A DNA stretch of 64,000 bases from Chromobotia macracanthus. Its lineage: Eukaryota; Chordata; Actinopteri; Cypriniformes; Botiidae. Below are positions 36,001 through 47,938 of this stretch, one piece after another. Made by a program: the position numbers and the translations under genes. Position 1 is the first letter of the stretch. Every line of letters begins with the position of its first letter. The stretch lies in the NCBI GenBank assembly GCA_036877525.1, contig JAZGTH010000116.1:1612001-1676000 (forward strand), given 5' to 3'. Below the pieces are notes generated by a model that saw only the letters and a program-made list of their open reading frames with translations, was not told the origin of the DNA and ran no database searches.

Positions 36001-39000
36001 ATTTTAGAAGGTAGTGTAACTGAGATGTCTACCTTTTAAAACAACATCATGTTAGTAGCACACTTATGACAATGCTTCCTATGTAGGCCACTCACTCGGG
36101 TTTGGAACAGAGCAAAAGTATGGTATTGATGTGGTGGACATTTTTGGTCATATTGTGTATTTTAAAGAGAGAGGGGCAGATAGAGCTGGCACATCTGACC
36201 TCTTCACTGGTGGTATTTTCCTGATTGGATTACACTGTAAGCTTTCCACTTTCTCTCTCCTTAGCAGCTGATCACACCAGAGTAACACGCGCTCTCAGCA
36301 TCCTCCCCTCCCCTGCTGCCCTCTTTCATCGAGGGATTTACCCTGCATCTCCACGCTATAGATTGGATTTGCTACGGCTGTTTTCCATGGAGCGAGAGAG
36401 AAAGCGTGAAAAAAAAGCAAGAAATCATAATTGAATTAGTTTAAAACTGTCGAAGGGTCTATTCATAGATGTGCTGACATCAATCCCGCAGTCCAACCAC
36501 AATGGGAGGAGGCCCATCTGAGGAGATGGCCGCAGGTTAAAAGCCTCTCTATTGATTACTCATGGAGATGCTTTGCATGAATTGGTTTTGCGCTCAGTGG
36601 TAATTTGAGGATGAGGTGTGGAGAGACAGCAGAAGGAAGCGGAGTATGCAGGGTGACATCATATAACAGAATGGTCAAACAGGATTGTAATGTACTCTTG
36701 ATTTGATGGATGAAGAAAATGATCTCTGAATGACTTTATAACACACCACTGTAGTCCTGAATACTTTAACATCAGAACAAACAAAAACTCTACTGTTCTC
36801 TTTCTGCTGTCCTATAGTGTCACCTGCATTATTTCCTACAGTACATTACTTCTTTAGAATTCTTTACACTTTAAATTCATTTCTTTCTTTTTTCATGGAT
36901 TGGACAGTAACATACTTTATTACTGTTATGTACTTCCACCTTGAAAGTTGGTAGAGAAAATTTGCAGAGTTGTATTCTGTATTAAAAAAGTCTTTCAAAA
37001 TTGTTTAACATTTCAGTCATAACAATTTCTATACTTGCATTTGTGTTGTCTCAAACTTTTGCTGACTACTACAAACATGAAGAGAGTTGATTTCTAGACT
37101 TTCGAATGGTAATGTATATGCCTTTCTCTATGGATGTAATGTTTTGTTGTTTTGTGTTTGTACCAATGAAACTGTGTTTTTGTTCTTAACTTGTGCGTCA
37201 GATGTGCGCAGTGTCATAGAGCGAAACAGACGAGATGGGCTGTTCTTGTCTACCAATGTGTCCACCAGGTAAAAACCACACACACCTACCAAGACTGATA
37301 ATGAAGCACCAACAGTATTACTTTTACGCAGCAGCCATATATGCAGTTATTATTTACTGAAAGCATGAAGCTTTGTATAGTGGAGCGTGCTATGAGGTAT
37401 AGGAAAGTGTGTTTGGGAAAAGTGGCATTTATGGCACTTATGTTCGGAACATAATAGTGTCAATAAGTGGACAAAAATTAGGTCGCAAGGCTTCGTGTCA
37501 CTCCCTGAACCCAGTTGGCCTGGTAACGAGGTATCCACGGCCGCCAAGCGAGCGCTAACACGGCTCCGCGCTGAGATGTATCCATGCAGAGCGATGATGA
37601 GCCACTCTCCATGATTGAATGCCCTCATCTAGAAAACTCAAACATACACTGTAACACCCTCTCTCACATTTGCCAAAACACAACTTATCCACTGTGCGCA
37701 CCATCACGCAAATGCATTATCACCTAAAAAGTAATTTTGGCACTCAGTGATCTAACCACCCCCCAGTCCTCTTCCCTCTCTTGCTCTGCACATTTCCCCC
37801 TCCCTGTGTATTTACACTGGGCTGATGAAGTGAAAGAGTAAACGTATAATTAGCCTGCATTACTTTGATTGTTTTCTTTAGAGATTAGGCTTCCTGTCAG
37901 AGCGCACGGTTTGAGTGGGGTGAAGGTCGCGCGTGATTGGTTGAGGGAGGGGTGGGGGGTTGGAGATTTGCTTTCTCAAGTCAGTGAATAAGCGGCGCAG
38001 CCCCCCGCTGAGAGAGGAGATTGTATTTCCACAAGACATAATTTTTGTTTACTGACTGTTAATAATGGCTAATTAATAATCAGATTTGCTTGCCTGAGAA
38101 CCAGCCTTAGCACTTTAAGAAAAGAGACATTGCAGACAATTGCTAGCAGACAATAGAACAAATCAAAAAACATTGGTGTCAGGTGTGTGAAATGTCTGAA
38201 GCCCACTCTGGGCACTTCATTGTGAGTGTGGAATTATGGGTAAATTGTGCAGCAGGGTTTATGACAGCTCCTGACTGCTATCATTGGTTCTTCATAAATG
38301 GGCATTGACTCTTGCTGTGTTGTCCACTTTCAGGGTCGTGAGATGGGACAATGAGGCTGATGTGTCTGCTCTGGAGGGTCGCTTTGACGTGGTGATGTGC
38401 GCTGACTGGTAGGTTGACCCTTTTGTTGAACTGTCAGCCCTTCAGAGATCCACTGTCAGCTGCTATACCGTCTCCTTAAATATGACACCTCATACAGTCT
38501 TACCAGAATTGTGCATGACACCTCCAAAACTGATCAGGCCAAATTGTTTTTCTTTGTGGACAACTTCGGTGACACTGAAAAATATCATATGTATCTAAGA
38601 TGCCATTTACATCAATGTGTTTTCATAAACAGTTCATGCAAGTCAAGATCTATGCATCTCTCCACACCAGCCCTTCCTACAGCTATTACAAAATAAATAT
38701 ATCTTACAGGTTGCTAATGTCTTTAGCCTCAATATGTCTACACCTTCAATAAGAGCGCGTACCTTGTTGTCCCAGTGATGTGGCATTAATATTCTGGCGC
38801 GCTTAACGGTTATCAGATGGCAGCCATCAGCCTGAGGATGGCACTGCATTATTTCCCCTCCGCTGGCTCCGTTAGGCATTTCCATTTTTCAGAAATTGCC
38901 TCTTTTTCATGCTTGGTGTCCCAGCAAATGGATGTCTTAGGCAAATTGCAAATAATTATGTCTGTGCAAGGAGAGAAAGAGAGAGAGAGAGAGATTGTAG

Positions 39001-42000
39001 AGCAATACAAACATTTCAATTAGCCAGGTCCTGAACATGTGGAACTATTTTTTTTTTGTGTGTCAGTGTGCAAGCGCTGTTGTGTGTGCATTACACACAT
39101 TTTTACACTCATTTGGAAGTAAATGTAACTGCTGATATATTCAGACTTCATTATGTAATGCAAAAGTATTTGATTTGTTTTCTTGAATTGTTTGGGGAAA
39201 ATCAGAACACAGAAAGGAATTACTGTGATCAAAGATTTAGGATTTTAATGATGTCAACATCTTTTAAGATCTCTGTACTTATATATTAATGCATGTTAAA
39301 TTAGGCTCTTCTAATAATGTTTTGTAGTGCTTTGGACATTTAAAGTAAATTTACAACTATATAAAATATGGCTATATGGCCCATATAAACGGGCCATTTT
39401 GTATAGGGACCAGCTGTTATTGGTTTGCTTATGGATGCAGGGCCATTATCAGATTCTTTGTAATGGTCCATGCTCTCAATACAGGAGTTCTAATTACCTA
39501 ATCACTACTTTAATTATATACACTTCCTAATCATATACATTCTCGAACTCTTTGTAAAATTTATTACACTTTTATTATGGTGTTATTACATAGTTCTAAA
39601 CACAGCCCAGACACAGGATGTTCTTTGGCATTGTCTTTATCTAGCACAAAGTGGCGAGGCTGATGGAGGCGGGGTATAATGATACCTGTGCGTTCTCTGC
39701 CGATGATCGCTAAAGCCTGGCACAGCCTACTATTATTCTAATGTCAGACAAATGGCAGCTAATACGCAGGTAAAATGAGCAGCAGAGGGCCAGCATGAGA
39801 TTGATTTGTGTGTAATAAGGAGATACCATGCATATGTGTGTGTGTGATAAAGAGAGTGGAGGAACGTATGTTAGGATGAATCATGCCGCGTTGGCCGTCC
39901 CCCCGTTGCTTACGCTGGCAACTCATCTGTAATTGCCATCGTGAGGAGAGTGATCGCTCGGCGATTAACGAACATAACCATGCTGACGATCACCTGCGAA
40001 AAGGTCAACAGCCACACTTCTGCTCCGATTAATTATAGTCTTTCAGACAATTGTCAAGAAAGAAAGGACATAATGCAGTGATGCGCACTGTAGGAGAAGA
40101 GAGATAGAGACAGCCTCAGCTATGATAGCGAAAGGTTGTGCCAAAAGGCAGCCCTTTTTCCACCTTGTCTTTGTCTTTATGAAATTATTCTACTCTAGAT
40201 TGCAAAATGTGTTTTGTAGTTATGCTAAGGAATTAGCAAAAGCATTAGCACTCAAGGTTGAAAGCTTTTACTTGACCCTTGTTTGTTTGAAGCAGCACTT
40301 CACTTTTGAGCAAATACTGGTTCATTCTGACATTTAAATGCTTAAGGATATACTTAATTGTATAACTTATATACTATAAATCACTGAAAATAACATTCAC
40401 ATTCCTTGACAGCAAATATGACTAACTCTGAGATCACACACAAAGAAAATATAAACTTCGGAAGTCTTAGTCTCATAAAATAAACTTTATAATAAATACA
40501 TGTTGCTTTACCTATTATTAGGTGTTATACATTACACAAACTTTAAATTGTGTTTTAGTTTTTAAATACATTTATATTTGAATATACATAAGCTTTGGAT
40601 GCATTAGGGTTCTGTTAATGACCTAATAACTGTAGATATCTTAAGTGTTATATATTTCTGTTTATCAGAACTTCTGTAGCCATTGCATGTAAATATGCAA
40701 AAAAAAGTGCTACCGAATGGCACTCGAAAAACATGCTGCATTCCATCACTTAGATCTTTGGTTTGAATGGTAACGACACTAGGTTAGGGTCAAGCATTTG
40801 AAGAAGCAGTCAGCTGTGTTCACAGTAAGTGAATCATTCATCAGTATCCTCCACTTGATCCCTCTGGCAGTTCCCATGGCAATGGGTGTCTGAGAGATGC
40901 AGGTGAATCTCCATATGTGAGCAAGATTCCCTTCGGTAGGATTCCCTTTATGAAAGTGCATGTGCTAGTCTGCACCTTCTGACCTGGGAACTGTGCTATC
41001 TTATGGACTTGTTACTTACAGTAGTAGTAGTAGTTACTGTCATTAGTTACTGTCTGTAGTAGTTAGTTACTGTCATATTCTAATTTGTTTACACATTGTA
41101 TATACATAATTACAGTATGCCTTATTTATGATCTGAAAATATTTTTCATCAGAAGAACAGCTGAGATTTCTGTTGATTAGATATTACATGCAACATATGT
41201 TGATTACACCTAAAATTGTTTTTTAACTACATACCATGTAATTGTAAATGAACGTAATTTTTTGCGTTGTGTTGTAGATTGACTGATCCAGCATGACATA
41301 TAATGATGTACTGCATTGAGCTCCTCTGCCAAAATTGTGAATAACTGCATTGGCAAATATTCATGAAATGTGTTCTAAAATACTAACATAATCGTCTTAA
41401 ATGCAAATTAAAGGTTTGCATATATAAAAAGATGTTTCTGGTACAGTGGTTACAGTAGTCAGGAGAATGGAATTAGACACATTTACTGAAATGTCAGCTA
41501 CTGCATAAAGGTCTTTTGCTCTACCAACAATCACTACTGACACTGTCATTAAATATAAGAACATTTCAATCTTGTGCTACAAACTTTACTGAAAACATTT
41601 TAAGTGAAGTTGCAAAATTCTTGTTTAATCATACATATTGAATTTAGTAGATGCTTGTTTAATGATATATAAGCTTGGATATGGAGGAGCATTCTTTACC
41701 CGTTTCCAAAATATGGCCGTCTGAAACTAAATCAGATATTTTTGGAGACCTCCCCCAGCACCTATTGAACCAAATGCATGTCACATTTAGGGGTCAGCCT
41801 GGTTAATTGCACACAAGGAACATGTAAGAGCATACACATACGCACATAGGAATGGGGATTTAGGCACTCTGTCTGTTCCTACAGTGGTCTTGTTACGATC
41901 ACTGCTGTAGTGATTGATTGACTGACTGGAAAGGAGCTTGGCATCTCTCCTTTCTCTAAGTCTCCTGTGTGTGTGTTACTCCAAGATAAAGCTCTTTGTG

Positions 42001-45000
42001 TTTATGTACATCTGTTTGCATGTGTTTCACTTTTTAAGAAGTTGTGTTATGTAGCTGGTTACTTTCTATCACACATTTTCATATTTGCTTCATCCCTGAG
42101 CTTTGCAATGTGTTTATATCTGTGTATTTTTATTTATTTTGTCAGATGCTAAAACAGAACTGGACTGTAACACACTGTTGCTGCTCTAAGTTTGCTACTT
42201 TTTTAAATTCCTTGTCTACCTGTATTATTTAGTCCATGTAACAACAGTAGAGGGAACAAAAATATATGAAATAAATATAAAAAGATTAAAAATAGCACTA
42301 CAAATAGGACTTTGTTGTTTTCAATAGCTTTGAAAGATGGTATAATTTGCCATTGTAGATGCACTTTACATAAATTGGCCTCATACTTTAAAGCATTTAA
42401 GTGTGGATCCCTGTGTTCCTGTGTGGGTAATTTCAAGGTGTGAAGCTTCATAAAACTTGAGTCGGCTTGTGTGTGTGTGTGTGTGTGTGTGTGCGCGTGT
42501 GTGTAACTGGAGTAGGGATTCTTGTACTCAAAATTTTTTGCTGGTCATCATTAATATTAGACATTTCAGTGTAAGCGAACACTATGTAATATTGAGTTAT
42601 TTATCTAATGCCTTTACAGAATCCTTGATGTTTCATTTGTGGGGTTAAATGAATGCACATTGGATTACATCAGATTAAGCATAAAAAATCGGGTCAGAGT
42701 GGCAAACCACCCTTGTTTTAATCTTACTAAAATAACCTTCAGATTAACACAGTCAGAAGTAGCAGTCCTTCTCAAGTTTTTCCAGAATATGTCATAACCA
42801 CACATTTTTTTTCTTTTAGTCTTGTCATGTTATTATGAGTTTTAGACTTGGCTGACTGTGTATGGTTTTGTTTACAGTTATGTATACTTCTGTAATATAC
42901 TACCTCAGTTCTATTTAAAGAACTGTACATTCCCTGTTCACACAGGGCAGGAAGCAGAGAAGGATTTAAATATCAGATAACCTTTGATAAAGGATGTCAA
43001 GTTAAGTTATTGAGGAATTAAAGTTAAAAGATATTGTAGGTACTGTTTCCAGATACACATGCCCATTGGTCTGCTATTAAACAAAATGATTAAACACTTA
43101 TACAAGTAAATTGAATGAAAGGCAAGTATTACATCACTCAGGTCTTTATAAGGAAGTAAAGAGGAAGTACCACCGGTATAACAGAAAAGGGTTTGTTTGA
43201 CAAAACCTGTCAAGGTCAACACAGGCAGCTGAACATTCCTCCTTTCTCACCCTCTATTGTCCAGGCTGACCTGCCCCACCCAAAACACACGGTCAAAAGT
43301 TGAACTGCTAATGAAACGCTTCAAACTGTCAAACTTGTGACCGCTAGACATGGTCAGTGAGATCATACAGTTTATTCACTAAGTTAAGTTTATTCAACAT
43401 AACACTGACCTTTGACCCCCAGCAAAGGACAGCAGTGTGTTTAGCAGGGTCAGAGGTGATAGGAAAAGAGTTTAGCTAGTAGTCACAACTATGTTTGGAC
43501 TGAAGACTAAACATATGAATCTCATTAATGTATGTATGCATATAATAATAATAATGCATAATGCATGTAAATTGATATTGTGTTTATATGTACATGATTT
43601 TTATTTGTGTATAATCTGACATACTGTACACACTGTAAGTATGTTTTTGTTACTGAGTGATAGTTTTGCTCCACTCTGTGGAATTATGGGTGTGGGGATA
43701 TTTTTTGTTTTTCCTGTTGTTTGTTTCACCTGACACTGCCATGATTGTTCATCTCAGCTAGCGTATGTTTTCACCTTTGTTGTTTTAAATGCTGACACAC
43801 CCTTGAAAAAATCAGGCAAAAATTTATTCATATCTAAGGGGAAAAAAGAACCTTACATTTACAAATTGTTTATCGCTGTGCTGGTGGATTTATTCGTAAA
43901 CAAAGAAAATAAATAGTCTGCTGCTTTATCTTGAACCATTATTGTTGCAATGCATTCTAATCTTTGAAGCATTCTCCCTCTGTTTCTCTTATTCTCTTAG
44001 CCTGTTTCTTGACCAGTACAGAAGCAGTCTGGTTGATGCACTAGGAAGATTACTGCGACCTGATGTAAGTGACTGTGCTTGGACTCTCAGTAATTAGTTG
44101 GCATGCAGTGATTGAGAGAGTAATGGAATGGCAGGATTAATATCATGTAATACTTTAATACTTATTATGTGCAACTTAGATTGGGTCATCTCATTTATTT
44201 TATGCTCTGCACTAATCATAAGGCCCACGGGTCTTTCATGGCCACTTGATAAGTCCCTGTACAGCAACTGAAAAATACTTCAAAGATTACAAAGGATTTC
44301 TATTTATCTTGAAGGTTTTTCATGTGTTGACTTTGATATTTGATGTCTTTATGTTAAGGGCTGTAGGGTGTGTGTGTGTGTGCGCTTAGACATCCAGCCT
44401 TAAAACTTTTTTCATTATCAAGGAGCCCTCATAGTGGCTTTATTATCCACTACGCAAATAGTCTAGTCCTAATTGGTTATTAATAAAATTAATAAATTAA
44501 TAAAACTTTTAATAATATACAGATGCATCCAGACCTTTAAAATTAGAAGTCAAAACAATCACTTTCTTAGTTAATGACAATGTCTTGTTTCATCCCTCAT
44601 GGCTGAGACAAGAGAGAACTAATGTTCGTGACTTTCCCCATAGCAGTACTGACCGAACATTTTAAGCAGATTTATCAAAACCAATTAATTTCCACTTAAT
44701 GACTCTAATTTGTTATTTGAAAATGAAAGTGGATCATCTGAGCAGCATACACAGCTGATTAACACATCTGCAGATGTGTATGTGTGCTTTCCATGTACCA
44801 TATGTCCCATATAGGGCTTATAAGAAAATAAACACATCTGTTCTTTTGAGATGATCCTGTTTTTCTCATATGAATTGTTGTTTGTTTCACTTGTTTTGGG
44901 TGCCCATTTAATAAGCAAGAATATGAAATAATATTTAAAACTAAATATTTCAAAGAAATTTGGAACCTTTGGGTAATCCTCTTAGCTTGCCTAGTTGGTC

Positions 45001-46358
45001 TGGGCTTGTTGATCTATAAAGAGAGGGGATGCGCTTTCCGCCATTGATTGGATTAGGTGAGCTTTAATCTTTTTGTTTATTATCTAATATAATACCTGTG
45101 AGAAATCAAATAGAATGTAATGATGCAAACCATGACGTACAGCGAGTGGGCTTTGAGGAGCAGAGGAGATGAGTTAGACTGGATGGAGAAAAGAGAGCCA
45201 GCTCAGCCCCCACACTATCAGCCTACCAGAGCCTACAACATTTTTATTTGAAGGATTAGATTTGCCTACTAAAATTGTCTTTATTTAGCATGAAGCCATT
45301 TGTAGCAGTTGGCTTGAACATTTGATTTAAAGGTAAAGCATGCTATTTTCTGTGCTGACTGTTACTATGTGGTCTGGGAATGTACATTATAATTTAGTTC
45401 TGTTGGAATACTTGTATGTTACCAGACAAATGTTAATTGTAATAGCCAAAGCTTTATCTGTAAACTGTGTTTGTGGTTTGTCTCTTTAGGGCACAGCTCT
45501 AGTATTTGCCCCTACCAGGGGAGACACACTGGCAGAATTCTGCAGACTGACAGAAAGAGCAGGCCTGCGGGTGTGTCGCTATGACAACTACGACTCACAC
45601 TTGTGGGACTTTCACCTGAAGGTGTGTATTTAAAGACCTACAAACCAGAAGGTTCTGTTGTATGTTTTAAAGTTGAGAGACTAAGTATTTAGCATTTTCC
45701 AGCTGCTTTGTGAAATACAGCATGCAAAGTCAGCAGGTACAGGATGAAGGGGTCTGTATGTTAAACTTCAAAATGGACTTTCTGAGAACCAGGCCCTAAA
45801 TAAGTGGAACAGGGTATGACTCTTGTTCCTCTGCATGAAAGCACTAATACTGTACCTAGGTCAGGGCAGCAGTGGTGTCCTGGTTAACTGGCACCGATAA
45901 GACCGCCATGGCTGACATTTTTGGTTACTAAAGAAGCTGTGAGGACCCATTATGCCCCACAGGCTTGACAGTGGCAGCCCTGCCTAAGCCTGAGGAAAAT
46001 GGGTCTACCAGCAGGGTTCTAGTGCTGAGTGATTGGAACTTTATTTCTGAGGTGATGGACATAACCGGGCAGCAAAATGCCATGTAGTCATTGTGGTTAC
46101 CAGGGAAAGAATGTGTGAATTTAGAGCCGTCAGTCGAGAGGGGAGAAACAGAGATGCAGAATTATGGTGTACTTAGAAGCCCTAGAGTGAAAGAAAGTGA
46201 AGTTTATATACATTTCTTCTTAATAAAAGTTTTAAAAAGTTTTAAGCCCTCGGTTTTTACCCTAGGTCAAGCGATACACTTGGTTGAACAATTTTTCCTT
46301 AAAATACATGCATAAAATAGGATATATTAAAAAAAACCCACAAGAGTTATCAAAGGGA

Positions 46359-46395
<37 letters not shown>

Positions 46396-47818
46396 CCAGA
46401 AGCACTATGTCTCTGAACAGTAAAACAGGTTTGCTGACATTGGGTTGCCTGTCTTTATTTGGGGGGCGTGTTTTGGTTGTACAGCTACATTATTATTTTC
46501 CAGCACTAGTATTTTACAGGTGGTTTTTGTTAGTTAAAACTGTGCCATGCATGCCCATTAACACACACAACTAGCTAACACTCTCATTCTGTCATTGTGT
46601 GCCCTGATTCACCTGAATTCTATCAGGGTCTTTTTGAACCAGACCACCTACTGTGTTTCTGTGTGGATAATGACAAGAGCAGTGAGGGGCCAAGATAGCT
46701 GAGTCAAGAGTCTTACTGTTCGCGCCTGTGTGCGTACGTCTTAACTCCTGGTTTGTCGTCAGGTCTTGCAGCTGTGTGTGTGATACAAGGGGCAACCTGA
46801 AGTGGCCTCATCATATCTCAAAGTAATTAATTCCTTTTTCTTATCTTCTAATGAACACCCTGCCCCCTGTGAACGAACGAGTGTGTATCTGTGTGTGTGT
46901 GTGTTGGATGGAGGGCTTATGAGAATGTACAGAACAAAGTGCACAGAGAAACACACACCAGACAATAGATCACATGCCCCACCTCCTAATACCAAATTTC
47001 AGTCTTTATAATACCATCTACAGACCCCTCCCAGACACCCGTGTACGCACTTACACGTACGATCGTACCTCCAGCCAGCCTCTGATCTGTTGGAGATTGA
47101 AGTGTTTCCTTTAAGGCCCTAAATCTCCTCCTTCCTGTGTGTGCAGTCAGCCTAGCACAGGGGGAAAAGGCAGGGCTGTGGATGAGGCCCTCAGTGGTGT
47201 GGGGATGTGGTGATGGGGCCGCATGTTATCCTCTTATCCCCACTGTTCTGGAATAGAGCACCAGCAGCTGGAGAAGCTGCAAGCTGCCTGATAATGTAGC
47301 TATTTTCTTCTTGCCCATCTTAATCTTGTTACTCCAATGGTTGTGAAGAGAGTCATGAATTTTAATTCTGACACCCCCCCCGTCCGCACCCACACCAACA
47401 CCCACATATACATACACATACACCAGCTGCCTATCTGCATGCTTCCCTCATCATATCAACTCTCCACTCATTTAACACCAGAATCTATCCTTGTCTGGAA
47501 CCTGTAGTGTCCAGACGTCCAGTTCATCTTACTTTCTGTGAAACGTCTCTCTCTTCTTGTTGTGGAAAAGCTGATGGGAAAAAGGAGAGGGAGGGAAGAG
47601 TGGCAATAAAATAAATGACTTGCATCTTGGCAGCCATGCGATTAAAAAGTAGGAGCCGATTTATCCATCCACCCATGAAGCTGATTAGCAGACTGTGATC
47701 AGGAGAAACAGCTTTGCTTGTTAAACTTTTCACCTTTGCAAGCTCACTGCTTTTTCTCCTTCTCTCTTTCCCTCTTTCTCACTTTCTCTCTTTAAGCTTC
47801 TTTGCTATATCACTCTGA

Positions 47819-47858
<40 letters not shown>

Positions 47859-47873
47859 TCTCTCTCTCTCTCT

Positions 47874-47938
<65 letters not shown>

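Larger units (their letters stand above)
34076..37201 (+). other. camkmt: camkmt intron between exons C and D
   Basis: 3126 bp, GT..AG. It includes the hairpin at 35359-35391 and the block at 36230-36620; the rest is AT-rich and featureless. Confidence 0.85.
38409..44000 (+). other. camkmt: camkmt intron between exons E and F (5592 bp)
   Basis: The longest intron in the window. It contains a (GA) tract near 38970-38995, a tagtagttactgtcat tandem near 41020-41075, a (GT)n run near 42467-42504 and the candidate block at 39620-40110. No exon was seen. Confidence 0.85.
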
